In this document: positions 46,605 to 57,496 of the stretch, piece after piece | Position numbering within the stretch: position 1 is the first letter of the stretch | How the letters are laid out: every line of letters begins with the position of its first letter | The notes under the pieces: generated by a model | The model's input: only the letters and a program-made list of their open reading frames with translations | What the model was told of the DNA's origin: nothing | Database searches by the model: none | Program-made: the position numbers and the translations under genes | Source: Helianthus annuus | Taxonomy: Eukaryota; Streptophyta; Magnoliopsida; Asterales; Asteraceae | Assembly (NCBI RefSeq): GCF_002127325.2 | Contig: NC_035448.2 | Span: 91,216,546 to 91,280,545 of the forward strand | DNA length: 64,000 nucleotides | Direction of reading: 5' to 3'

Positions 46605-49600
46605 TGTCACACCCTGGCTTTGCGGAAGCGTGGTTAATTTGTGTGACTTCTTAATACCATAGCTTAATCATAACAAAGCTATATGAATTTAAAAACCATG
46701 CAAGACATCCATAAGTTTTTGAAAACATCATACAATACCATTGTTTTTAACATGCAACCATATCCTTGTTTAGTAACATTACAACTTATAACAAAACATA
46801 AACGTGATTTAGGGATTGTGTCTTGTCCAGGTAAGAGACACAACCCTAAACCCTGATGACTTCATGACCAGTGCAGCGGAAAACGTTCCATACCGTGCCA
46901 GATCCGTTTAATTTCCTGAAATACATGTGAGTTGAAAAATCAACAATAATGTTGAGCGAGTTCACGTGTAGGTGAGTATGTAAAACATTTGTGAGTATAA
47001 AAATAGTTGTGGTATGTAGCAGTGTAAGAGGACTTGTGATCACCAATGGTTTGCAAGGCCACTGACATATGTGAAGTGCAAATAGGGAGACTCAAACCTA
47101 GCAGATTTCGCCACGGCAAAGTATGTGGACAAAGTCACCCCACGGTCCGTTTCTAGTTTGGCCGGGGGCTGGGCTCGCTACACCCAGATAGATCTACCGC
47201 TCCTGTCCCTCGGTCCCTCCATGAGGACTAATGGCCCCATGTTGTTCCTATCCACTCACATGATCGTATAACACCTCCTTACGTTAAACATACCGTTGTA
47301 AAGTACTCGTAAATCATAGTAACATGTATTTCACCCCCGCAGTTAAGTAAACTGAAAACAGTTAGAGAAAAGGGGGACATGAACTCACAGTGAATGCGTA
47401 TCTCTACCAAGTAATCCGAATGTCCGAAGCTGTGCAACGACCTACAGGTGCTAATTCTATTAGACGGATGGCCGTGCCTTAGCTTTATAACTTACATTTT
47501 TAGGAGACGGTTAGACAACCGTTTCGTGTACATACTTGGTATTTTACTTTCCTTCCCAAGGATGGGGGATTTAAATACATGTGTATTTATACTATCTCAT
47601 TAAGTCCCACTTAATATATTTTTATTTCTCATTCCAAAATATAATTATTTTTCTCAAAAATAATATATTTTCTCTTTACATAATACTTTCCAAAATAATA
47701 CGTTGACAACATACGTGTCGGTGAATATTTCCGCGTAATGCGTAAGTTACGTTTTAATGATTAGGTGGTAATAGAAATTACCGTTGTAACTTTTATGCTT
47801 GTCGTATAAGCGTTGGTATTATTTTGGTTTGACAAGTTAGTAAATATTATTTTTTACTCTAAAAATAATATTTATACATTTTCACAAAATAATCATAAAC
47901 AGTGTTGTGACAAAATATATTTACCGAATATATATTTATCATGTTTAGTTTTGTGAAAATCCCACCTCCGATTATTTATAAATAAAGTTGTGGCGAAATA
48001 TATTTGAAAACATGTCAAAGTAGTCTAACACTTGTAAATAATTCTAAGTGTTAGATTTTAGGAAAATTTCGCCAGAGTTTCCCCTGTAACTGGAGGTGGC
48101 CACGCTTTCAAGCGTATCATTTTCTTTTACAAAATCACTTCTTTTATTTCAATCAATCAATTTCCAACATAATAAACAAGTTTCAACACTTCAAATTTGT
48201 AGACTAGTATGTGAAATCGCATCGTTTCATGAACTTGTAGTTCTTCCAAAAACCATGGTGTAGATCTCGTTATAATTTATGGATCTAGGTATAAAATGAT
48301 CTAGTCTTATAAAAACCCAGTTGTTATAACAGTTCTTTCTTTACAACTTCCTGACAACTTTTGTAAAAATGGTTATTTTGTCGGATCTTTCGTTTCACAA
48401 GTGTTTATACACTTGTAGACTATAAAAATCACAATTGTTAACATGTTATACAACTTTTATAAAACATGATTTTCTCAACACCCGGTCCTACGAATATACC
48501 ACTTGTACATACGTAGATCGGCTCGTTTTAAATACTATTTTTCATGTTAAAACACTTTTACACAAGTTCATGTTTCCCGTGTGGTGGAGTTTCACCTTTT
48601 AACCCTCGGACCGCTAGAAACAAGCTTATGTTAAGATACGGGATCTTAACAAAGTCGGGTTAAACGATGATAAGAGCCACCACATCATAGATCGGGCCTT
48701 AACAATCAACATATTCAAATACTACGACATTTACACGCGTTATGACCTTTTATCCAACGATTTTCATGTTTTAGTAGACTTTTTAGATTCAAGAAGTGGG
48801 TTACCGACTTTTATCCGTCAAAAATCCTTTTAACCACTTTAGATATGATTAAAAACGAGTTTTAAACAATATACCTCTAGCTCAAGGCTAGGGAAGAATC
48901 TAGTCGAAAACGGCGTGGATAAAAGCAAATGCACGAGGTCCTTTAGCTTCCGTTTGCTCCAAGCTTCGTTGTACGTGATCCCCGACACTAGTATATGCTT
49001 GGAATGGATGAAGCAAAACCGAAAAATGGATGGATAAGTGTGGGTGTGTTCGGCCGAGAGGGGGAGACAAGAGAGAGTGAGAGTTGGTGATTCTTGAGTG
49101 TGTGTTCTTGTGAGTGAGAGAGAGAGTTATTTATAGAGATTTCAAGCTCCATCGTCCAACGGTTCTCGAGTCGTTTAGATGTCCGCGTAATCAAATATAA
49201 AATATTAAAAGTGTACTTGTCTAGTTCCATTCCAATGGAACCGGCCCAAGGGGTGTGGGGTCGCCCGGTTGGGTCTCGATCGTTCAGTTATAGTTCAGTT
49301 AAGTTAAAGTCGGTTACTTTAAGGTCTAACCCCGTTAGTTGTTTAATGTGTTATATTGCGGGTGTTAGGGTAATCAGGGACCCTAACTGGCTCAGAAAAA
49401 TACCAATAATAATCCTGGCAATATTTTTATGTTCCGGGTATTGTCCGGTTGTTCGGTCGGATAGGAATCCGTTAAAGTGCTTAAGATATCCTTTAAGCGT
49501 CGTAAGTAATATTTTTAGCGACACAACTTATTCAGCAAAGTGTCAGGAATAATTCCTTGTATTTTGGCACTTTATTAATTAGCTAGAAGCTAGTGTGTAA

Positions 49601-50011
49601 ATAAAAGTGCTGTGTTTCGTGCTTAAAGTACGTTTTAGGCACATCCAATTTCCGTATCTTGTTCCTAGAGACGCAACTATTCAACCCTTGTATCCCTACA
49701 CACACTATGGGTGTAGTAAAATAATTCTGGCTCATTCAGGCCTTTAGAGGCAGTGTCTGCCTGATGCTGGTTATATCAGCATGTTCACTGTGTATCCGTT
49801 TAGTGCTACTGTGCTTCTTGTGCATCAAGTTTGTCACTAAAGTTCAGTAAATAAATAATGTAGTGACGGAAATCAAAGTATGATGCAGATATGTACAAGT
49901 ACCAACAATCAAGTAGCAGTTTATCAGAAATCTCAGTTAAGCACAGTAATTAGGCAACAGTTAATAGCTAATTAAGTCGTACGGATACCTGGTTTTGTGA
50001 GGGTTGTCACA
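46605..50011 (-). repeat. 3' LTR of element F
   Basis: 3407 bp. On the - strand it starts TGTGACAACCC and ends CCAGGGTGTGACA. It contains perfect inverted repeats such as 47841-47854/47861-47874 (14 bp) and 49748-49753/49757-49762. No gene is seen; short ORFs are shared by both LTRs only because the LTRs are identical. Confidence 0.95.
49127..49136 (-). promoter_or_regulatory. TATA box in the 3' LTR of F
   Basis: CTATAAATAA on the - strand, followed downstream by a CT-repeat. The 5' LTR copy at 60019-60028 is the one expected to drive the element. Confidence 0.6.
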
Positions 50012-50046
50012 TTCTCCCCCCGTTAAATAAATTTCGTCCCGAAATT
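50012..50046 (-). other. Polypurine tract and dyad of element F
   Basis: On the - strand AATTTCGGGACGAAATT (50046-50030) starts in the last base of the gag-pol stop codon. ACGGGGGGAGAA (50023-50012) touches the 3' LTR. Confidence 0.8.
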
Positions 50047-53000
50047 TAAGTTCTGCTTGTAGATGCAGAGTTTTTAGGAAATAAGTGGGGGTATTTCTCT
50101 TTCATCCGGTCCTCACGCTCCCAGGTGTATTCAGGACCATGTCTGGCATTCCAGCGAACCTTGACGAGTTTGACACTGCTCCGGCGGGTCCTGTTAACTT
50201 TCCAATCTGTGACCTCGACAGGTGCTTCTACGAAGTGGAGCGTGTCGTCAACATGAATCTCGTCGATAGGAATGGCAACGTCAACTTGAGTTGGACTCTT
50301 CTTTAAATTGGATACATGAAATGTATCGTGAACACCATTTAGTTCAGCAGGTAGGTCCAACTTGTATGCTACGGTTCCAATTCTTTCTAGAATTCTGAAA
50401 GGACCAATGTAGCGTGGATTTAACTTCCCACGCTTCCCAAAGCGTGCCACCCCTTTCCAGGGTGATACCTTCAATAACACCATCTCTCCAACTTGAAAAT
50501 CCATATGTTTTCGGTTTGGATCCGCATAGGCCTTTTGTCTGTGGCGAGCGGCTTCGATGCGTTTAAGAATCTGCGCAATCTTGTCTGTCGTCTCTTGGAC
50601 GATTTCGGGACCGGCAAGCTGCCTATCACCTGCGTCAGCCCAACATAGTGGTGATCGACACTTGCGTCCGTATAGGGCTTCAAAAGGCGCGACACCAATA
50701 CTGGTGTGGTAGCTGTTGTTGTATGAGAATTCGACCAAAGGTAAGTGTTTATCCCAGCTACCGCCCAAATCCATAGCACATGCTCTCAGCATGTCTTCCA
50801 AAGTCTGTATCGTTCGCTCGCTCTGGCCGTCAGTTTGCGGATGGAACGCAGTGCTCAGATTCAATTGTGAGCCAAAAGCTTCTTGGAAGGATTGCCATAT
50901 CCTCGACACAAACCTTCCGTCTCTATCAGAGATGATCGAGAGGGGTACTCCATGTCGTGCTACGATCTCTCTCAAGTAAATTTCCGCAAGTTTACTAGTA
51001 CTGTCTTTCTCCTTGATTGGCAGAAAGTGTGCGGACTTTGTTAGGCGGTCAACAATCACCCAAATCATATCATGGCCTCTTGGCGTTCTTGGCAGTTTTG
51101 TAACAAAATCCATTGAGATTTGTTCCCATTTCCACTTGGGAATCTCAGGTTGTTGCAGAAGTCCCGAGGGCTTCTGGTATTCTGCCTTGACCTTAGCGCA
51201 CGTTAAACATTTGCTCACGTAAATAGCAACGTCGCCTTTCATCCTAGGCCACCAATAGTAATTTTTGAGATCTTGGTACATCTTATCCGATCTCGGGTGG
51301 ATAGAGTACCGTGACTTGTGCGCTTCATCGAAAATAACTTCCCTTAATTCACCAAATAGAGGAACCCAAATCCTTTTCCCAAAACATAACGTTCCTTCCT
51401 CGTTTGGCACCAATATCTTCTCCATCCCACGGAGATACTCTTTCTCAAGGTTCTCCTTCTTGAGAGCTTCTTTCTGTGCTGCACGAACGCGCGAGGAGAG
51501 ATCGGTTTGGATTATCATTTCCATAGCCCTAACCCTTAGGGGCTTGATCCTTTCCTTACGACTTAGGGCATCGGCGACTACATTCGCCTTCCCTGGGTGA
51601 TACTTTATCTCGCAGTCGTAATCATTCAATAATTCAACCCATCGTCTTTGCCTCATATTCAACTCCTTCTGGTTGAATATATGCTGTAGGCTTTTGTGAT
51701 CTGTGAAGATTGTGCACTTCGTACCATACAGGTAGTGTCTCCAGATCTTTAGTGCAAAAACCACTGCGCCTAGCTCCAAATCATGAGTGGTATAGTTCCT
51801 TTCGTGCACCTTCAGTTGGCGTGATGCGTAAGCGATGACCTTTTGACGTTGCATCAACACACAACCCAATCCCTGACGCGATGCGTCGCAATATACCACA
51901 ACATCGTCGGTACCTTCCGGTAGAGCTAAGATTGGCGCGTTACAAAGCTTATCCTTCAATATCTGAAATGCTTCATCCTGTTTGATTCCCCAATCAAACG
52001 TCTTGTCCTTCTGCGTGAGGAGCGTCAAAGGTTGAGCGATTTTCGAGAAGTCCTCGATGAACCTCCGATAGTAGCCAGCCAAACCCAAGAATTGTCGAAT
52101 CTCGGTTGGCGTTGTGGGCGTTTCCCAATTCTTGATTGCCTCGATCTTGGTGGGATCAACATGAATTCCATCCCCATTAACCACATGTCCAAGAAACTGG
52201 ACTTCGCGTAGCCAAAACTCGCACTTAGAGAACTTGGCGTACAACTGTTCCTTCTTTAGCAGCTCCAGAATGGCTCTAAGATGCTGCTCGTGTTCAGCCT
52301 TTGACTTGGAATAAATTAGGATGTCATCAATGAATACAATCACGAATTTATCCAGGTATGGCTTACAAACTCGGTTCATCAAATCCATGAACACTGCAGG
52401 TGCGTTTGTTAAACCAAACGGCATAACTAGAAACTCATAGTGCCCATATCGAGTTCTGAAAGCTGTTTTCGGGATGCTTTCCTCCTGTATCCTTAGTTGA
52501 TGGTATCCAGATCGAAGATCGATCTTTGAATAGAAGCTTGAACCTTGAAGCTGGTCAAACAGATCATCGATTCTTGGCAGGGGATACCTATTCTTGATTG
52601 TTAGCTTGTTCAATTCTCTGTAGTCGATGCACATACGGAAACTACCATCCTTCTTCTTGACAAACAAAACTGGAGCTCCCCAAGGTGAGAAGCTTGGTCG
52701 GATAAAACCCTTATCTAACAACTCTTGAAGTTGCGTCGACAATTCCTGCATCTCAGACGGAGCAAGTCTGTATGGTGCCTTAGCCACAGGCGCATCACCT
52801 GGAACTAAGTCGATGCGAAACTCCACTTGCCTTTGAGGTGGCAAGCCAGGCAAGTCTTCTGGAAAGACTTCTGGGTATTCCCTCACGACAGGGATGTCTT
52901 CGATCTTCGGCTCAGCAGCCTTCTTATCCACAATGTGTGCTAGAAAAGCAACACATCCTTTCCTCAAACACTTCCTTGCTTTCAGGCAGCTAATCATCTT

Positions 53001-54617
53001 TAACGGCGTCTCACGCTTCTCCCCATGAACCACAATGGTCTCACCATCATCGGTCGGGATACGAATAATCTTCTCGTGACAAACTATCTCCGCCTTGTTG
53101 CTTGATAACCAATCCATCCCTACTACCACGTCGAAGCCTCCGAACTGGACTGGTAGTAGATCGAGAGCAAACTCACGCTCTCCTAATTCGATTACGCAAC
53201 CTCTAATCACTTCATTGGCTTCCACTAACTTCCCATTTGCTAATTCGATCGAGTAAGGAATATCTAACTTACTAGCGGCTAAACCAAGCATGTTTCTAAA
53301 TTCTAGCGATATGAAGCTATAATCGGCACCAGTATCAAACAAAACGGATGCATAGCGATGATTTACAGGGAACGTACCAGTGACAACGTTGGGATCCTGG
53401 CGTGCTTCCCGTGCACCGATCTGGAACACCCTTCCATGGGCTTGGTTCAATCCCGGGCAATCCTTCTTGAAGTGCCCAATGTCACCGCAATGAAAACATC
53501 CTAATCTTTTTCCACTCCCCGCACCGTCCCCAACTGGCGGGTTGTTTTGATTGGCAGTTCCGGCTTGATTTGCATTGTAGCCTCGGTTATTCCTTTGTGG
53601 GCGATTTCCCAAACCACCACGATTATCGTTTCTATTCATATATCCTCCCTGGCCTCCCCGGCCTGCACTAGCCCAACATGATTCCTTTGAGTGGCCCGGT
53701 TTTCCACAAGATTCACAAACTTTCACGTTACAATTGCCAGTATGGTGGCGTTGGCAGTTGTTGCATTTGGGCTGGGTGCCCTGGTACCCTTTCCCTTTCT
53801 TGGTACTACCAGCTGATTTTCCTTTCTTTACTGCCATACTGACGCCTTGTTTGAAGTTTGAAAACTTCCTTTTGTTATCTCCTGAGGACTCAACGTGAGT
53901 CTCTGTCTTCTTCGCCTTGACTTCATTAAACTTGTTTAAACGAATTGCCTCCTCAGTGAGAGCCACGCTCAAATCAATGGCTTCCGTAATAGTTGCCGGT
54001 TTGGAGGAGGTCACCATGCTAATGATTTGGGGAGCTAATCCCCAAATGAAGCGCTCAATTCGCTTGTATTCAGGCGTGACCATATAAGGAACCACTTGAG
54101 ATAGGTCATGAAACCTCTGGACGTATTCTGCAACCTTTGGTCCATCCATCTTTAGGTGCCAAAATTCAGTCTCCAACCTTTGAATTTCTGCGCGGGAACA
54201 GTACTTCTTGCGCATAAGCTCTTTCAATTCGGCCCAAGTCAGGGCGTAGGCGGCAGCTTCGCCTAGTGTTTGCACTTGTAAGTTCCACCAAGATAGGGCT
54301 CTGTCTAGAAACAGCCCTGAGATGTAAGTGACCTGCTGGTCGAGCGCACATTTGCTCATGCGGATGGTGGAATCAGTCTTCTCTGCCCAGCAAACGAAAG
54401 CAACAGCACCACCTGTGCCGTCGAAGTTGATGGGCTTACAGTCCAAGAACTGTTTGTAGGTGCACCCATGAGGAGGATTTTGGTTGCCGTTAATGTTCGA
54501 GCTACTTCCGCTTGGTCCTCCTTGCGAGGCAGCATACTGAGCAATGGCGGCAACAATAACTTGCTGTAGTTCTTCAGGAGTAGTGGGCATCGGCTGCGGT
54601 TGACGTCTTGGTGCCAT
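50046..54617 (-). CDS. gag-pol: gag-pol polyprotein of element F, intact
   Basis: 1523 codons, uninterrupted. Approximate residues: capsid-type gag 50-210 (LSWWNLQVQ near 109); knuckles CNNCQRHH...CESCGKPGH at 284-312 and [14 protein letters not shown] at 372; protease [10 protein letters not shown] at 426; [18 protein letters not shown] at 668 and FIDDILIYS at 762; RNase H YCDASRQ at 909; integrase finger 1105-1146; DDE core with Asp near 1169 and 1229 and Glu near 1265; chromodomain-like [14 protein letters not shown] near 1489. All catalytic motifs are present, so the gene looks functional by sequence. It differs clearly from B in gag but aligns well in RT and integrase. A 627-base stretch with a 45-bp array lies between the leader ORF and this ATG. 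Confidence 0.95.
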   Translation of the reverse strand: MAPRRQPQPMPTTPEELQQVIVAAIAQYAASQGGPSGSSSNINGNQNPPHGCTYKQFLDCKPINFDGTGGAVAFVCWAEKTDSTIRMSKCALDQQVTYISGLFLDRALSWWNLQVQTLGEAAAYALTWAELKELMRKKYCSRAEIQRLETEFWHLKMDGPKVAEYVQRFHDLSQVVPYMVTPEYKRIERFIWGLAPQIISMVTSSKPATITEAIDLSVALTEEAIRLNKFNEVKAKKTETHVESSGDNKRKFSNFKQGVSMAVKKGKSAGSTKKGKGYQGTQPKCNNCQRHHTGNCNVKVCESCGKPGHSKESCWASAGRGGQGGYMNRNDNRGGLGNRPQRNNRGYNANQAGTANQNNPPVGDGAGSGKRLGCFHCGDIGHFKKDCPGLNQAHGRVFQIGAREARQDPNVVTGTFPVNHRYASVLFDTGADYSFISLEFRNMLGLAASKLDIPYSIELANGKLVEANEVIRGCVIELGEREFALDLLPVQFGGFDVVVGMDWLSSNKAEIVCHEKIIRIPTDDGETIVVHGEKRETPLKMISCLKARKCLRKGCVAFLAHIVDKKAAEPKIEDIPVVREYPEVFPEDLPGLPPQRQVEFRIDLVPGDAPVAKAPYRLAPSEMQELSTQLQELLDKGFIRPSFSPWGAPVLFVKKKDGSFRMCIDYRELNKLTIKNRYPLPRIDDLFDQLQGSSFYSKIDLRSGYHQLRIQEESIPKTAFRTRYGHYEFLVMPFGLTNAPAVFMDLMNRVCKPYLDKFVIVFIDDILIYSKSKAEHEQHLRAILELLKKEQLYAKFSKCEFWLREVQFLGHVVNGDGIHVDPTKIEAIKNWETPTTPTEIRQFLGLAGYYRRFIEDFSKIAQPLTLLTQKDKTFDWGIKQDEAFQILKDKLCNAPILALPEGTDDVVVYCDASRQGLGCVLMQRQKVIAYASRQLKVHERNYTTHDLELGAVVFALKIWRHYLYGTKCTIFTDHKSLQHIFNQKELNMRQRRWVELLNDYDCEIKYHPGKANVVADALSRKERIKPLRVRAMEMIIQTDLSSRVRAAQKEALKKENLEKEYLRGMEKILVPNEEGTLCFGKRIWVPLFGELREVIFDEAHKSRYSIHPRSDKMYQDLKNYYWWPRMKGDVAIYVSKCLTCAKVKAEYQKPSGLLQQPEIPKWKWEQISMDFVTKLPRTPRGHDMIWVIVDRLTKSAHFLPIKEKDSTSKLAEIYLREIVARHGVPLSIISDRDGRFVSRIWQSFQEAFGSQLNLSTAFHPQTDGQSERTIQTLEDMLRACAMDLGGSWDKHLPLVEFSYNNSYHTSIGVAPFEALYGRKCRSPLCWADAGDRQLAGPEIVQETTDKIAQILKRIEAARHRQKAYADPNRKHMDFQVGEMVLLKVSPWKGVARFGKRGKLNPRYIGPFRILERIGTVAYKLDLPAELNGVHDTFHVSNLKKSPTQVDVAIPIDEIHVDDTLHFVEAPVEVTDWKVNRTRRSSVKLVKVRWNARHGPEYTWEREDRMKEKYPHLFPKNSASTSRT

Positions 54618-54712
54618 CTTCTAAAGATGCGTACGTCGATTAGGCCAAAGTAAACATACGTATATAGTAATAGTAATAGCATATAACATCTCATGTTATC
54701 AATATATCACAC

Positions 54713-54955
54713 ACAACATCCCATGTCCCAGCATCCCATGTCACAAATATCATACACACAACATCCCATGTCCCAACATCCCATGTTGCAAATATCATAC
54801 TTACAACATCCCATGTCCCAACATCCCATGTTGCAAATATCATACATACAACATCCCATGTCCCAACATCCCATGTTGCAAATATCATACTTACAACATC
54901 CCATGTCCCAACATCCCATGTTGCAAATATCATACATACAACATCCCATGTCACA
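54713..54955 (-). repeat. 45-bp minisatellite between leader ORF and gag of F
   Basis: Five full units starting at 54713, 54758, 54803, 54848 and 54893, plus a partial one at 54938. Each unit holds two CATCCCATGT words. The period is a multiple of three, so it stays open in several frames on both strands, which produces ORFs that are not genes. Confidence 0.93.
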
Positions 54956-55244
54956 AAACATAAATAAGCAATCAAGTGAATCAGATATGGTGAGAATACG
55001 GCGATTGTTATATATATCGAGACCATAATGTGGTAAGGGTATCAGTACGTCACTGTATCATACAATCACAAATCAAATAGGGGCTACATCACCCCTGTCA
55101 AAACAATATCACATCAGTGTCACATACATCCAGTGCATCAACAAATATCAACAAAAATCAGTATCGTCAGATGGTCTCCAAAAGGCTGTGCAGTCACAAT
55201 CGCGGTCGTCTCACCATCGCCTACCACTACGGTACCAATGAGCC
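54956..55244 (-). other. Spacer between the 45-bp array and the leader ORF of F
   Basis: About 290 bases without a convincing ORF or RNA signal. Confidence 0.5.
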
Positions 55245-56894
55245 CTATGCGGATGGGGGTGGAGGAGGGGGAAAGTGAGTGTAGAGTAAGCGGCGTAAAT
55301 GAAGCCAATCCTCCTCCATCGCCTGCTGAGTGCGAATAACAGATGCAATCTGCTGCTCCATAGTCGTAAGTCGGGCAGCAAAGTCAGGAGGTAATGATCG
55401 AACAGGCTGAAAAGATGAAGATTTCTGACCAAGATATGGACCAAAAGATAACTGAGCTCTCTCGAGCTCCTGGAGTCGCTGTGTATGGGAATCATGCTGA
55501 TGGACAAAGGACATCAAGACGTCCTCAATGGTATGTCCCATATGGAATGGATGATATGGATCAGTGGGTGGCATCGGTGAGGAAGATGACCAAAGTAATG
55601 GCGTGCTGGTAAGATCGATAGGTGCAACAGAAGATGGGATAGATGCTATCTGAGGCATGAATGGCATGGTCATCGGTACATGACCGAAAGGGTGGGCTGA
55701 AGAGCCCTCTCCAGGCCCCGCTGGAGGAATAAATGATGGGATCTGAAATGAGAAATCAGTATGATGTGTGCCAGTGTGATGTGGGGGAAACGGTGGAACA
55801 TCCTCGTCCGCCGGTATCCACCCGTGCTGTGCCTCCTCATCTGGAGGATCCATGTGCTCAGCAAAAAGAGCGTGCTCGGGCTCGATGGGTAAAGGATCGA
55901 TAGGAGCAATAACGGGGTCAACAGGTGCAATATCAGGATCGACAGGATCAATAACAGGATCAGCAGGTATGTCACCAACGGGTAAAGGAACAATGGGATC
56001 AGCAGCAACATGATCGCCCTCGATCACAGGAACATCTACAGGGGGATCAGCATCAACAGGCTCAAGAGGAAAATCAGCATGAACAGGGTCATGCTCAGGT
56101 AAAGGGTCAAAAGCAGCTGCCTGCTCTGGGGCTATGGCAGGCTCAGGGTCGTCGAACGCCATGTCAAAGTCAAAATCTGGATCAATGGGACCGATAGGGT
56201 CAGCAGGATCAACAGGGTCCTCTACAAGCTGGTCCATATGAACATACTCAATATCACGGTCAGGATCAAATCCTGGAGGGAAAACAGGATCCGAATCCTC
56301 AATATCATCGTGCTCGAAAGCGAAACTCGGAATAGGGGCGGCAGAAGATGCCTGGTCAGGGTCCGAGTCATGAACAAAGTGCTGAGTGCTCACCTCGTGA
56401 GACGGAGCAGAAGCCACAGACTCAAAAGAGTCTGGTACTGGTGAGTGGACGGGCGAGTCTCCAGCTGGGGCATCAGCAATCATCAAGAGACCGCCTGCAG
56501 GTAGAGGAGCTACGTCAGGAGCCTCGTCCTCAAATGGCTCGTCCTCGTACAGATCGATGTCGCCGTCGGCATCGGCGTCTGGCAAAAGCTCATACGCAGG
56601 GTAAGAAGCAAGAGGAATCGGAGCTGGAATCACAACAAGGGGAAGATACTCAGCAGGATCGCCATCAATAGGCTCATAGGCACCCTCGGGTAAAGCGAAG
56701 GGCAAGGAGTCATCAGTATGCTCATCAATGCCGTCGGGTAGAGCGAACGGCTGGAAGTCGTCATCATCTGTGCTCGTATAATCTGAGGTATGCACCTCAT
56801 GCTCCGATGACACAATGTCATCCGACACCATGGGTAGAGGTCCAGTAGTATCCGAGTCTCCGGTATCTGATGTATCCATGTGTCTGTAACACAA
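55245..56894 (-). CDS. Acidic leader ORF of element F, unknown function
   Basis: 549 codons, same strand as gag-pol, between 5' LTR and gag. ATG 56894 or the in-frame ATG 56879 (MDTSDTGDSDTT) could start it. Residues 1-340 are extremely rich in Asp, Pro, Ala and Glu with degenerate DP/PID/PVDP repeats (for example DPVDPADPIGPIDPDFDFD) and look disordered. About 380-450 are rich in His, Pro and Ser. Residues about 455-540 may form helices (HTIEDVLMSFVHQH, LQELERAQL, TTMEQQIASVIRTQQAMEE), possibly a coiled coil, and the end is PPPPPPSA. I recognise no domain, no transmembrane segment and no nuclease motif. An uninterrupted frame this long with skewed composition suggests either selection or repeat-driven openness. 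It might be a gag-associated or host-factor-binding protein; that is a guess. Confidence 0.6.
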   Translation of the reverse strand: MCYRHMDTSDTGDSDTTGPLPMVSDDIVSSEHEVHTSDYTSTDDDDFQPFALPDGIDEHTDDSLPFALPEGAYEPIDGDPAEYLPLVVIPAPIPLASYPAYELLPDADADGDIDLYEDEPFEDEAPDVAPLPAGGLLMIADAPAGDSPVHSPVPDSFESVASAPSHEVSTQHFVHDSDPDQASSAAPIPSFAFEHDDIEDSDPVFPPGFDPDRDIEYVHMDQLVEDPVDPADPIGPIDPDFDFDMAFDDPEPAIAPEQAAAFDPLPEHDPVHADFPLEPVDADPPVDVPVIEGDHVAADPIVPLPVGDIPADPVIDPVDPDIAPVDPVIAPIDPLPIEPEHALFAEHMDPPDEEAQHGWIPADEDVPPFPPHHTGTHHTDFSFQIPSFIPPAGPGEGSSAHPFGHVPMTMPFMPQIASIPSSVAPIDLTSTPLLWSSSSPMPPTDPYHPFHMGHTIEDVLMSFVHQHDSHTQRLQELERAQLSFGPYLGQKSSSFQPVRSLPPDFAARLTTMEQQIASVIRTQQAMEEDWLHLRRLLYTHFPPPPPPSA

Positions 56895-56965
56895 TCATAG
56901 AATAAGCACGAAAATCAGTAAATCAAATAGTCACATAAGTTACCAGATAATAATCACATAATCCA

Positions 56966-57305
56966 CCTAGTCCCACTAGCCTCCCAGCCTCCCAGACTGT
57001 CCTTCCTAGTCTCACTAGCCAACACTCCTAGTCCCACTAGCCTCCCAGCCTCCCAGACTGTCCTTCCTAGTCTCACTAGCCAACACTCCTAGTCCCACTA
57101 GCCTCCCAGCCTCCCAGACTGCCCTTCCTAGTCCCACTAGGCAACACTCCTAGTCCCACTAGCCTCCCAGCCTCCCAGACTGTCCTTCCTAGTCCCACTA
57201 GGCAACACTCCTAGTCCCACTAGCCTCCCAGCCTCCCAGACTGTCCTTCCTAGTCCCACTAGTCAACACTCCTAGTCCCACTAGCCAACACTCCTAGTCC
57301 CACTA
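56966..57305 (-). repeat. 61-bp minisatellite near the primer site of F
   Basis: Units start at 56966, 57027, 57088, 57149, 57210 and 57271 (the last partial). Each carries CCTAGTCCCACTAG and a doubled CCTCCCAG. Neighbouring units are nearly identical. It lies between primer site and leader ORF and so in the genomic RNA. Confidence 0.93.
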
Positions 57306-57481
57306 GTCCGAACCTCAGCCTCCCAGACTGAGCCTAGAATAATGAATAAAATGTGCTCAACATTTGTTTATAAAAACGTTTTGGATCTGGACTTAAGTGG
57401 TATGCAGTAAAAATGTTTTCGTGAGAGCCCTAGTGATCATAGTCTAGACTCGAGAAGGAATCCTAGTTCGCTATGATCAGA
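57306..57481 (-). other. Sequence between the primer site and 61-bp array of F
   Basis: The first part of the leader, with no gene or obvious repeat. Confidence 0.5.
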
Positions 57482-57493
57482 GCTCTGATACCA
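57482..57493 (-). other. Primer binding site of element F (initiator Met-tRNA)
   Basis: TGGTATCAGAGC on the - strand, three bases after the 5' LTR end at 57497. Confidence 0.92.
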
Positions 57494-57496
57494 AGC

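Noticed and set aside
48988..49552. 80- and 113-codon ORFs shared at 48988-49552 and 59880-60444
   Set aside because: They are identical because they lie in the two LTRs of F; overlap with the promoter region makes coding unlikely.
54713..54955. Regular repeats considered as a CRISPR array
   Set aside because: Units are tandem without unique spacers, there are no cas genes, and the host is a eukaryote.
54707..55026. Long ORFs on both strands with repeats like WDVGTWDVVC
   Set aside because: They come from the 45-bp minisatellite, whose period is a multiple of three; composition and position do not suggest a protein.
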